Positions 45,959-56,877 of a DNA stretch of 64,000 bases are shown here, one piece after another. Made by a program: the position numbers and the translations under genes. The DNA is taken from positions 248,001-312,000 of the forward strand of contig CP087212.1 of NCBI GenBank assembly GCA_020912385.1, written 5' to 3'. Below the pieces are notes generated by a model that had not been told where the DNA came from, made no database searches, and saw only the letters and a program-made list of their open reading frames with translations. The stretch comes from Neofusicoccum parvum (lineage: Eukaryota; Ascomycota; Dothideomycetes; Botryosphaeriales; Botryosphaeriaceae). How positions within the stretch are numbered: the first letter of the stretch is position 1; each line of letters begins with the position of its first letter.

Positions 45959-48900
45959 TCTTGCGATGTCAAAACGAAGGTGACTCCTTGAGGCTCTGAA
46001 GCGAAAGACAGAGGCAGAAAGGCAGATTAGGAACCGAGGGGCTAAGCAGACGGCACAAAGGGCATGAGCAAGGGATTAAGCGGGCGCAATCCAGGCGGCG
46101 ACGAATTAGGGTTTTGAAGAGGGAGAGCGACTGCTTCACCTGGGGCGTTAGCGCGTTTATGCGAAACGGGAGCTGGCGGTGTGGGCCAGGGACGTTCTTA
46201 CCAGGCGGATTTGTACTCGGGGCGTGAAGAAGGAGACGGCGCAGGGAGGCGCGGTGAAGAGGAAGCGAAAGCGGTGGTTGAGGGCTGCAATTGACGTGGG
46301 TGAGGGCGTTCAATTGTAGCACGGCAGATGCGCTTGCTACCCGTCTGGCGGGAGTGTCGCACAGCGCTAGAAAAGAAGAAAACGAGAGGGCTGCGGGCTG
46401 CGGGCTGGCCGGCCTGGCAGCGAGCGCGCTGGATTTTTGTTCTCGAAGGCGGCGGATGCGCGCGCCACCTGCAGTTGGGTCTGGGTGCGCTGGTGTCTCG
46501 TATCGCCCGGGTGGAGCGCGAGGCAGCGGCAACGGGTGCACGATCAGCTGCGAGATCTGCGAGCGGTGACGGCAGCGGCGATCTGGCGCAGCAAAACCTG
46601 GACAAACAGCGAGCGAGGGCGCACGGAAAGCGAAAGACTGAGTGAGGTTAAACAGACAGGCGGCACGCGGCGACAGGAGAAGGTGAGGGCAAGGTCAGGC
46701 AGGCAGGCCGCTCGCACTCGCAGCCGGCGAGGCTCTTCACGCCGGGATATATACGGACGGGCTGCAACAGGCGCACTCGGCCGCCACCATGCCGCATGGG
46801 GGCGGGCGGGCTAAGCAGCAGCAATAAAATGTGCTTCTTTGGGCGCGCTTGGCAGTCGTGTATGCGCACTGCGGGCCCTGCTACGACGGCACCATCGACG
46901 CGGCTCGCTCTGGGCGTTTGCATGCGGCCACACCACCGCCAGGGGTCCGCGGCTAGCTGCCACGCGTGGCCGCCCCGACTCAGCGGCGCAGCGGCTGGCT
47001 GGCTGCTGTCCAGCTGTTGCTCCAGTTGCGCATCCAGCTGTACGCGCGCTGCCGGCGATCACCTCACGCGCGCGCATCCCCCGGCCGCCACACCGCCCGC
47101 TGGCGAGCGTTGGCGGGCGCTGCGGTGCCTGTCAGCACGGCGGACGGCCGCGCTGTGCACGCTGGCCCGGACGGCTTGGCTGCTCGCTTCGTGCCGGGTC
47201 GTGGGTGCGAGAGCAGCCAGAGACGCGAAGAGGCGCGCACTGGCAAGCTTCCCCGGCCCGGTTGAGCTGCCGCTTCGTGCTAGCGGCGCGCGTCGATTGG
47301 CCCTGGCGCGTTTCGTCCATGCGAATCGATGGCGATCCAAGCTCCCCGTGTCGCACCACTGCCAATCCATCCAGAGAGCCCCAAAAATAGCCTTTCCGGC
47401 GCCCGCTCACGGCCAAACGCTCTCCTCCACACTGGCCTCGTCGCCTCTTCGGGCGGCCTGGTGCTGCTGTGCCGTCGCAGCGCAGCTGCACGCTGCAGCA
47501 CCGGCCAGCCCGACTCGCCGCCCGTGCGCGCCTCGCCTGCCCGCGCGCTCGCTCGCTCTGCCCCGCCGGTGTGTTCCAATATTCTCGACTATGGTGCCGC
47601 CGCCGAATTAATGCCCGTCTGCCGTATTCGCACGCTTCCAGCGTCCAGCTCGCGCGCCGTCGCGGGCCCGTCGGGTGAGGAGACAGCAGACCCCTTTTGA
47701 CAGGCCCTCTCCCGGGCCAGCCTGGCGCGCACTCCTAGCATCTTCCTGCCGCCGTAGCTCCATCGGAACATGCAAATCATCGGCCCTAGGCGGCGCCCGG
47801 ATCGTGGCGTTGTGACAGCGCGCGCTCAGTCTGCACCCTGGCTCTGCCCATCTACCTCCGACCATGACCTCAGAGAGACGCCCCTCCGAGCGGGATGCCC
47901 CCGTGTGGCCGCGCAAGCTGAGAAACAGCCTCAGGAACAGGCAGCCCGAGCTCTCTATTTCTATCCGTTTCATCGTCCGACGTCTGCCCTTAATTAGCGA
48001 TCTGCCACCCATTGCCGAAAATACTACGTGTGCTTGCCATCAGCTCTGGCTCACCTCACTCCATCTGCGGCCGCCGGCTCGTCAAACTTGCAGCCTTCCA
48101 GATCCTCCAGCTGCTGACGTGCGGCATGCATCATTTCAGTCGAGTAATGCAAACTGGAATTCCTCCGCCGCCGTGCCGCTAATTCCAGGCACCGCTTCTC
48201 GCACTGCGCCTCAGCCTAACGTGCTCCACACCCGCTGCAAGCCTCAGCGCCCAGACGGGCGGATGCGGCGTCGTCTTCCAGCTCGGTAACTAAACGTTGC
48301 TTCGCTGTTTGGTACGCGGCTCAGCCGGTTCCTGGGCCGTCGTTTCACTAGCATCCTCGTTCTGTCCTTATTGTCCACCTCAATTGCTTAGGCCGAGGTT
48401 CTCGCCGTAGTGCGAGATTTCTGCAATGGGTCATGTCATCATCGTGCACTTCAACACTGCTTTCTTATTTCGACCTTCAGAGCTGGGTCCTCTTGTAGAG
48501 ATATGCATCTCGTACAAACGTACTTCCCGCGCAACCACCGGCAAGACTGGACTCCCCATTAAAAATTCAAGCAACTACCCAGTCATCGCACATTCCCGTC
48601 ATTTCCCAGAGTTTCGGGGGAAGCTATATCCCCACTGTGCGTATGTACCGCCCATGACAGATAGACGAGGATAGCTAATCTTTCCAAGTCACTGCGCATT
48701 GGAGCACAGGCATAAACGACACCGATACGACGAGCAGGGCAGCCACGACCCCGTGCACGAAACGCCGTGAATCTAGAATGCTACTTGGAATGAAGCGTTG
48801 TAGCACCCAGTAGCCCCAAGAAAGGTTGCACTGCGGAGTTGGCGTGGAGAAGAGGTAAAGTGCAATGATGAACAGTGCACTCTCTTGACTTGTCACGATC

Positions 48901-50042
48901 TCGTGAGCAGGCGGACATTTTCTTTCATTGAAAGCGCAGTCAATACGGACTAAATCCTCAAGAAGAAACCACTAGGCCCCCAGCTTCTCTATGCTGATTC
49001 GGGGGTCTTCGCTATGCCTGGTGTGACCTCTGAAGTTAGTGAGGGCTGCCGTTGCTCCTCCATTGTGGCTATCCATTATTCCCACATCCCTAAACGAGGA
49101 CCATTCCTAGGATGAAGTGCATTCCATCTCACCAATCACAGTAGACGCTGGACGCCATCATTGCGGCCATTAACGCCTCCGTCCACAAATTCCACTACCA
49201 CCTGGATTCCAGCAGCACCAGCGTAAGCACCAAACTCCCCCGCATTCCTATTGGCACGACCCACAGGTACGGGTCATACTGGCCGTAGCACAGCTACCAG
49301 TTCATAGTATGACACGTTCTCCCGGCCGCCTGGTAAGTCTACCCGCTTGTGCGCGCGGGTACCAGCGCGTAGTCTAACGACACGTAGCCGCACCACCGTG
49401 AAACATGACGACACCATCAGATGAATGGCGTACATTGGCCACAACATCGAGGACTGCGATTCTTGCTTCAAGGTTAGACAGATCGAAGAGGAGAGGATTA
49501 CCAGTTTCCTAATAAGCAAAGGGATGTCCGCATTTTCAACGCAAGCGAGTCTACTCGTAGCTTCATTCCAGTGCGTTATTAATTTCGGAGTATTGATTGT
49601 GCCAGCTTCCTAGTGCTCGTTGAGTACTGCGCTTGTTCCTACTCTTGTTGCTTTTTCACCCTCCAACCAATGCATGCGTCATTGGTGTTTAACCATTCCT
49701 TGTATACTATGGTGAGGATGCTCCAAATTCATATTATGAATAGGTTGGCTCCCTATATATATGTAAGCGGAGTTGCAATTGAAGGAAGCTACCATGCTCA
49801 TGTGTGAATTCTTTCATAGGCTTGCTAATGTTCAAGATTAATTTTCACGAAGTCTGATTTGTAGTCGTAATAGTAGACTTCTCTTGAAGGTATTCCGTTT
49901 TCTTTCAATGTTTGAAATTCTTCACAATTCACTTTCTGATCTCGCGTCAATGTAATCCGTTCTCCGTATCATTTTCTTACTACCTGAATTTCGTCATTAT
50001 CTTCAGGAAAACCGCGTCAATCCACAATAAACATGGCCAATT
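45959..50042. other. 4-kb gene-free region upstream of chitin synthase
   Basis: The largest gap in the window. From about 46.2 to 47.9 kb it is strongly GC-rich with apparent frames in many phases but no protein-like sequence; from about 48.3 kb it becomes AT-rich. The GC-rich half probably carries the chitin synthase promoter and a long leader. A minus-strand frame at 48675-48896 encodes 73 residues with two hydrophobic stretches and might be a relic. No RNA gene or transposon recognised. Confidence 0.5.
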
Positions 50043-51125
50043 TCACAAAGTCACAACCACCTTCTTCGCCGACACACCTTCCTTCAGCACATCCAGTGCT
50101 TTCTGCACGCTCTCCAACCCTTCCCCAACCACCAATGGCTCCGGCGCCGGGATGAACCTCCCGTCCTCCAACGCGGCAGGCAAGAACTCCTGAAAGATCG
50201 CCGGACCCACGTTCGTATCCTTCGGGCTGGTCCCCCACATCCACGCCGTCTCGACTCCCTCCGGCACCTTGATGCCCTCAGGCAGCCACCTGACGCTCGA
50301 CACGAACCTCCGACCATCCGTCTTCACCCTAGCCGCGATCTCCAAGCACGCCTCGATCGCACCACCGGTGCTCGCAGCGTCATACACGCCCGCAAACTCC
50401 CGCCCCTCAAACGCCTTCACCACCTCCTCCACCACGCCCTCCGCCTTATAATCAAACACCACCGCCGCCCCCAACCTCCGCGCATACTCGGCATTCGCCC
50501 TCCCCGCCGTCGCCACAACCTCATACCCGGCATTCACCGCCAACTGCACCGCACAACTCCCCACACTCGTCGCCGCGCCCCACACCAGCACCGCGCCCCT
50601 CCCCCCCCTCCCCGGCAACCCCAGCCGCAGCTGCTCCTCCCCAAACAGCCCCGCCGCCGCCGTCCCCAGCGCGAGCGGCAGCGCCACCGCCTGCACATCC
50701 GACACGTTCGGCGGCAGGGCGACGACGAGCGGCGCCTCGAGGCGGACGAAGGACTGGAAAGCGCAGCCAGCGGGGTCCTTGGCGTCGAAGCCGGGGCACA
50801 GGCCTGCGACGCGGGTGCCGGGGGGGTAGGTGGCGGCGGCGGCGGGGGCGGCGGCGACGACGGTGCCGGCGGCGTCGCAGCCGAGGATCCAGGGGTAGGG
50901 GAGGGGGAGCATGGCGTGGGATTGGAGGGCGTAGCTGTTTTGCTTTTGTTAGAGAGGGAGGGAGGGAGGGAGGGGGACGCACTCGACGGGGTTGAAGGCG
51001 ATGGCGGTGGTTTTGATGATGAGGGAGTTGGGGGTGGTGAGGGTGGGGTAGGGCGCGTCTTTGACGACGAGCGGGTAGGCCTTTTCGGACTCGAGCCAGG
51101 CGGCGGTGTTCTTGGGGATGGCCAT
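50043..51125 (-). CDS. Zinc-type alcohol dehydrogenase-like / enoyl reductase (MDR superfamily)
   Basis: NAD(P)H-dependent medium-chain reductase of the fungal group related to ToxD and trans-acting enoyl reductases. Exons 50983-51125 and 50934-50043 give 344 residues. Visible: N-terminal GroES-like fold (PLVVKDAPYPTL, FNPVDYALQ), GCDAAGTVV, and the cofactor loop VWGAATSVGSCAVQLA in place of the usual GxGxxG, then VVATAGRANAEYARRLGA. The catalytic zinc cysteine/histidine set of true alcohol dehydrogenases is absent, so a zinc-free quinone- or enoyl-reductase role is likely. The 48-bp intron is a run of CCCT repeats. No neighbouring polyketide synthase in the window. Confidence 0.88.
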
Positions 51126-51818
51126 TGTGGTTGGGGGTTTCTGAGGGCTTGGTGGAGATGGGAGAGGGGTCGAGCTTGTGCAACCGTAAGCGGGGATGAA
51201 GTGTAGTTCGCTTTTGCTGTGAGCAGGTAGCCGTGGTCTGGCAAGCTTCACTCTGTTTACTGTGGGGCCTTTTATACTTCTAAGACTTCAATCTCACATG
51301 CGATGAAGACCGGAACACCATCCTTCCGTGCTGCATCATCAGTTCACTGTGATGTTGGGTCACTCGAATCCTACGGCCGGAGATAACCGGTGTTAGGGCT
51401 TCAACGACGGCAAGGTATACATCCCCGTTACCTAGAGTGTACATACAGATCTGAAGTACCGCCGAATAAGCACTAGCACTGTTTAATTATCTCAAGCAAT
51501 GGGGTCTTACATCGAACTTGTGGCGCATGCATGGCGTTGCGCAAAGCGTTCACGGAGGTTGAAATCGCCGATGGAGTTCTCCTTAAATCCTATTTCCGAG
51601 AACAGACTACCACATCGTCTACCTTTTTCTCCCATGTATGATGCTTCCATAGCTCGTACAGTGCTTTCAATTGAGCCGGTCAGTAGCTTGGAGCTTGCGG
51701 AGTTCAGTCAGGTTCACTGCCTTTTGACAATCCGGAATTTCTCGCATGAGATTGCATACATTTACTTTCTTGAAGAATTTGACATCATTACAGGATATCT
51801 TCAGTCCAGCCTCGCCCT
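51126..51818. other. Promoter of the MDR reductase and 3' flank of GH5
   Basis: About 690 bp with no supported gene. The minus-strand TATAAA at 51271-51276 is the only element I can name. Confidence 0.5.
51271..51276 (-). promoter_or_regulatory. TATA box of the MDR reductase gene
   Basis: TATAAA on the minus strand, about 145 bp before the start codon. Confidence 0.4.
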
Positions 51819-53030
51819 TCAAGGTCCCTGCGTAACATCAAACATGGCGCCCAGGATATCGGGGAAAGTGGTGTTCCTCCAGGCGCTCCAGTCCTTGTTC
51901 ACGAGACCAAACGTCTCCTCGAAGTTCGTCTGGCCGTCGCGGATGTAGTAGCTGCCCTGCAGGGCCCAGAAGGCCCAGTCGGCATCGTTCTGCTTCATGT
52001 AGTCGACCAGGCAGGTGTAGTAGTCGATCTCGACGGCGGACGGGGTGTCGAGGTTCCAGCCGAACTCGCTCAGCCAGAGCGGGCCGGTGAAGTCCTGGCC
52101 CTCGGTCAGCAGGAAGCCGGTCTTCTGGCCCAGCTTGGTCTGGTGGTCGGCGCAGTCCGAGTACGACCACGACCACTGGTAGTTGTGGAACTCCCAGACG
52201 ACCTTGTCCGGGTAGGCGGAGCGGTCCAGCGGGGCGTCGTACAGGAAGCTGAGGTCGGTGGCGTAGCTGGGGCCGCCGACGACCATGAGCAGGTCGGCGT
52301 TGGCGCTGTGGATGGCGTTGAGGCCCTCGCCGACGTACTTGCGCCAGTCGGCGTGGCCGTCCTGGTCCTGCGAGCCGGTGGCGCGCAGCTCGTTGCGCAG
52401 CGCCATGCCGACGACGTTGGGGTGGGCCGCCGAGAACTCGGCCATGGCGGACAGGCCGGCCAGCCAGGCGGTGGTGTTGAAGTAGCGGCTGTTGGCGTCG
52501 TTGTAGCCCGACGCCGCGTCCCACCAGCCGTTGCCGTCGCTGCTGCCGCAGCACCACGACGCGTGCGACACGTGGTTGTCCAGCACGACGAGCACGTTGT
52601 TCGCCGCCAGCTCGTCGATGACCTTGGCAAACGTCGACTGCGTGGTGGCCGACGCGATCCAGGAGTTCTTGGCCACCACGGAGTCGTACAGCGCGGCCGT
52701 GTCGACGCCGGCGGACTCGGCAGCCGCGGCAAAGGAGTCCGACACCGACTCGGACGGGTTCAGGGCCATGTCGATCGAGTAGGTGAGACGCACGCAGTTG
52801 AAGCCGTTGTCGGCGATCCAGGCGGCGATGGTCGCGGCGGACTGGGCCTGCAGGCCCTCGGGGATCTTGGTCTCCATGTGGCCGGCCCAGTTGGCGCACC
52901 GCAGCTTCACGCGCGCGTTGCTGGAGTCCACGATCCATCGGCCGGAGGTGTGGAGCACCTCTGCGGAGGCCTGCGAGGCCAGGAAGCTGAGGCCGGCGGC
53001 GGCCAGGCCAAGGTATTTGGAGTCCCACAT
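51819..53030 (-). CDS. Secreted glycoside hydrolase family 5 enzyme
   Basis: Intronless gene for 403 residues with a signal peptide (GLAAAGLSFLASQASA) and no carbohydrate-binding module or anchor. TIM-barrel GH5 signatures: NCVRLTYS after strand 2, VVLDNHVSHASWCC, the acid/base glutamate E214 in MALRNELR and the nucleophile E322 in LWLSEFGW. Cleaves beta-glycosidic bonds in plant or fungal wall glucans or mannans; the exact subfamily cannot be told by eye. Codon use is extremely GC3-biased, which creates long false frames on the other strand. A TATA box sits about 80 bp upstream. Confidence 0.92.
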   Translation of the reverse strand: MWDSKYLGLAAAGLSFLASQASAEVLHTSGRWIVDSSNARVKLRCANWAGHMETKIPEGLQAQSAATIAAWIADNGFNCVRLTYSIDMALNPSESVSDSFAAAAESAGVDTAALYDSVVAKNSWIASATTQSTFAKVIDELAANNVLVVLDNHVSHASWCCGSSDGNGWWDAASGYNDANSRYFNTTAWLAGLSAMAEFSAAHPNVVGMALRNELRATGSQDQDGHADWRKYVGEGLNAIHSANADLLMVVGGPSYATDLSFLYDAPLDRSAYPDKVVWEFHNYQWSWSYSDCADHQTKLGQKTGFLLTEGQDFTGPLWLSEFGWNLDTPSAVEIDYYTCLVDYMKQNDADWAFWALQGSYYIRDGQTNFEETFGLVNKDWSAWRNTTFPDILGAMFDVTQGP

Positions 53031-55100
53031 GCTGAGTTGCGCCGGACGCTGGCTGTTCGAAAGTCGGGTGCAGGGCTGATCACACAGGAACGGGACATGG
53101 CCTGCACTTTATACCGGGCTTGGGCTATAAAAAGGTGGCTCGTGTCCCTGGATGGGCGCGCGGGGGCCGGCAAACACGAGCATGATGGTGGGTGTGGAGC
53201 CGGCGGACCGGACTACCGTATAGGCAGAACCGGGTGTGGTCGTCTGCGTACACAGAGCCTATGGATCCCAACGCGGTCCGGAGTCAGGCGTGCTCCTCAG
53301 GGGATTCGTTTCGTGCATGGCCTGAACGCACTGTTCGACCCAGGCGGTCGGGTGATTCGCCCGAGTCACCCAGGCTCAGGCTCAGCCTTCAATGTCCGCG
53401 GTTTGGCCGGTGAACTCAGCACGACTCGCACGAACACTTCGAGATTTTACTTCAAGACAATACCTTCTTGCCGCGGAGGCTCGTGTAGAGCTGCGCCCTG
53501 CACATGCCTGACCGGTACGCGCGCTATTTTGGGCGTCCTTGCGATTAGTGGAAAAACTTGCGGTGGAGTGTCGAGGGCGCCGAGTTCGACGTAGGTGGTT
53601 CTGTCCTGCTCCAAGCTTGGCCCCACGCTGCTCTGCTTAGCGGTGGGTTCTTGGCAGCCTGACCCCTCGTATTGCCGGTTGACTGCTCCAAATCTCTTCC
53701 CTTTGAAGCTGCAGTCCACTTCATGCTCGACGCCTGATTTCTTGGTGAGCGCCTGTTGCCTTTTCCAGCAGCCAATCCACCATTTTGTGGCACTCAATGC
53801 CCACAGCTCCAAGATTACAGTAAGATCGGGTGCGATATGCGGGCGACTCCACTATTCTGCCATGACGTCACTCTCCGGTGGGATAGAACACCTTCCCGTT
53901 CCTGACTATAGACAATCCCAGCTCGATGCTTAGTCTGCTCCAGGTTGCATTTCAATCCACGCGGCATGCTCCTAAGTAAGCTCCGGAGGATCATGTGAGA
54001 ATCAAAATTACTACCCAAGCTAACTAAAAGCAAGGAACAAAGTATTGAGTAGCATTGAGAGCTCGCTTGAAGTTGAATGTAGTAGCATGCCCGACGGGTG
54101 CGGGGTGCTTTGAGGTGGGGCATCATCCAACATCCGGGTGTAGACGCCCCGAAACCGAGGCCATTAGCCAAAATCGAGCCAAGCGCCATGGATTCCGTGG
54201 AAACCCTTATTTACTCCATACGCCGGAGCATTGGTATGATTGTAGGTATTGTTGACCATGAATCACAGCCAAAAGAGACATTCAACTAGTGCTTACTTCC
54301 ATGGCGATAGCTCAATAGCCAGTTCGCCGGGCAATGCTTTGGTGGTGCTGGGATATTACCAGCGCCTCGGTAAACGACGCATTTGACGGGAAGAGAAAGA
54401 ACAAACCGGCAGGCCAAGCGAGCATGAAGCAGAAGCGAAATTCTGCCCGGCTTAGTGATTTGAACTTGGGTTTCAACAAAAAGCCTGCGGATTATACACG
54501 ACTCGAAAGTACCGAACACCCATTAAGCTTGAAATCAGAATCGACAGATTGACTTCGCCAGCCCATATCCTGGAATATGCCTACCATTGAGCCTCAACCG
54601 CCCAGCCATATCCCGACTCCGCATCCAATCGCCGCATCATCTAGCGATCCACCTCTTCCGAGGTGCATTTCCCGGCCTCACCAGCCCTCCAGCACCTGCC
54701 GCCCCGTTCCCTCGCAATTATTCCTTCTCTACGGATTCTGAGGAGAGAGAGACCGAGGTGCGCTCTCTGTATCACATGCAGTAGCCAATGGTTGTGGGTT
54801 TGCCGGTGAGGGACCAATTAGATGCACGAATGGCACTGAATGACGAGGGTATTGTTTGTCTGAGACACTGAGTCACAGAAAAGCTACCGTTGCCCGCAAC
54901 AGCAGCTACTTCTTCTAATCAAAGACAAGCTGTAAGGTTCTGCGCTTCCGAACTCTAGGAAAGTCGACCCCCAACCAAGACGTAACACGGGCATAGCAAG
55001 GGGGACGCCGCCAGTCGACACCGGTTACCGAAAAAGGAAATTCAGGGAGTCTGCGCCACGGCACGCTAATGCAGCTCTCCACCACTCCCGCGCTCTGCTC
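53031..55100. other. Intergenic region
   Basis: About 2.1 kb between the GH5 start and the stop of the four-helix membrane protein. Apart from the GH5 core promoter I see only short unsupported frames and no repeat or RNA gene. Confidence 0.5.
53108..53113 (-). promoter_or_regulatory. TATA box of the GH5 gene
   Basis: TATAAA on the minus strand about 78 bp before the GH5 start. A second, opposite TATAAA lies at 53126-53131 on the plus strand with no gene behind it. Confidence 0.5.
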
Positions 55101-55977
55101 TCACACAACACCACCCGGCATGGACGCCGGCTCCTGGGCCTTCTTCTTGAGGTTCTCGAGCGTGCCGGGCTCGTCCTGGCCGTTCCGCTGGCGCATGCGC
55201 TTCTCGTCGGCCTCGATGACGCGCTCGTGCTTCTTCTTGACGCGCATCAGCAGCAGCTGGTGGACGACGAACAGCGCGCCGAAGACGAAGCTGCAGCCGG
55301 CCGTCACGCCGACCGTCACCTTGGCCGTGATGCTCAGCTTGCCGTCCTGCGCCGAGTAGATGTTGACGAGCGTCGAGATCAGCCCCGCAATCGAGTTCGT
55401 CGTGCCGGGCCTGCCATTCCCACCGCATTAGCCCGCGTCTCCCCAGCGCCCACGTCCTCACTTACAGAAACACCCGGTTCAGCAGCCAGATGTAGTGCCA
55501 CCACCACCGCACCCACAGCCACACCAGCCCGGCCGCGCCGACCACGCAGCAGATGCCCGCGACCCACAGCAACCCGACGTTCTTGACCGCGCTGGCCACA
55601 AACACCGTCACGACGTCGCCGTCGCCGCTGCTGTCGATCTCGCCGTCCACGCGCGCCTGCACCTTGGTGAACGTCGCCGGGAACACCAGGAACCCGGCCA
55701 GCAGGATCCACGTGCAGAACGCGCACAGCATGTTGTGCCAGCGCGGGATCTCGTCCAGCCGCACCAGCAGGTCGACGTACTGCGTCTGCGTCGTGGGCGC
55801 GCGCCGTAGTTCTGGCCGCGCCAGCGTCGACTTGGTGCGCGCCGGCGCCACCGGCTTGCGCGCGAGCGTGTTGTTGGCGGTGCGCGTGCTGGAGGTGGTG
55901 GGTTGGCGGGAGGGCCGGGATGTGGAGGGGGGCGCGCCGCCGTTGGTGGTCGGCAGGATGGGGGGTTTGGACGGCAT
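55101..55977 (-). CDS. Four-helix membrane protein, function unknown
   Basis: Exons 55466-55977 and 55101-55410 give 273 residues. The first about 75 residues are disordered (Pro, Thr, Ser, Arg). Four hydrophobic helices follow: ILLAGFLVFPATF, NVGLLWVAGICCVVGAAGLVWL, a helix after PGTTNSIAGLIS, and GVTAGCSFVFGALFVVHQLLL. The end is a charged KKKHERVIEADEKRMR helix and tail, probably cytosolic. An aromatic WVRWWWHYIWLLNRVF stretch lies between helices 2 and 3. No family name recognised, but the layout is that of a conserved fungal membrane protein. Start chosen at the ATG at 55977; no ATG lies further upstream in frame nearby. Confidence 0.75.
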
Positions 55978-56877
55978 GGTTGGAGGGCGGTTCAATGATG
56001 TGAGGAGCTCTTGGACTGCGTGCGCATGGATGCGGTGGACGAGGCCTGCTTCATGGATGTCTCGCGGGACAGGTACGGAGGGAAGCTGTGGAGCCCGGGC
56101 GCTGGCACGACGCAGCCCTATCTATGTATGCAGGGCGGGCGCGCGACGGCCGATCCGCAGCTCGCCCTGTTTTGCGCCCACCACATTGACATGGCGGTTC
56201 GCAGGTTTTGCGGATGGCGAGGTTCGTCGAAGCTTGTTGCCCGGCGTGGTTGCTTATCGGCCAATCAAACGGACGCGCGCGAAGCGAGCAGAAACGCAGC
56301 AAGATTCGGCCCCTGGCGCGCGGTCTTGTATGACGTGGTGCCTGGCAGCCAACCGCGTGCGCGCCTCGGCAGCGCCAGGGCATCCGAATCCTGAACGCTC
56401 CCCACAAGGCGCGCGGCCCGGGCCTCCAGCCTCGGACCCTGAGTCGAGGTCTCCACAACTGCGCTTGCGATGCGCCTTCTGGAAGACCTTCGGCCGAACG
56501 GATCGTCTACGGCCTCGAATGATCGGCTTCAGGGCCCGTTGCGTTCAGGCGTTGGTTCGTTTTGCCGGTGCTGGTCGCTCGCCGGTCAAGATGCAGCCGA
56601 AGGATTCCCGGACCTCACAACCCGCTCCACAGTCTGCGCGGCTCTTGAGCAGGAGAAGGTGGAGTACAAAGAAGCGCGTGGCCATTCCGTTCCTTAAAAG
56701 ACAGAGAGATGCGTCGGCAGCATCGATCCGACTTTTTGGGAAACCTGGGGAATGCGGGGTATGCTTTAATGGTGCAACCACTTAACGCCTTCATCGCAGT
56801 AGATCTGATCGGACACTTGTAAACTTCCAAAACTTTGCTACTCGTTCGCTTCTCTTGCCACGTATACATCGTTCGAG
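55978..56877. other. Divergent promoter region
   Basis: 900 bp between the membrane protein (-) and the MFS gene (+). GC-rich near the first gene. Long plus-strand frame here is mostly antisense to the membrane protein gene and is not supported. Confidence 0.5.

Noticed and set aside
46796..47611. 271-codon plus-strand frame in the chsD upstream region
   Set aside because: Several other phases are open over the same GC-rich DNA; composition is Ala/Arg/Ser-rich noise.
52143..53594. 483-codon plus-strand open frame
   Set aside because: Antisense to the GH5 gene with Val/Gly/Arg-rich composition typical of GC3-driven shadow frames.
55553..56785. 410-codon plus-strand frame
   Set aside because: First half is antisense to the four-helix membrane protein and the rest lacks protein-like composition.
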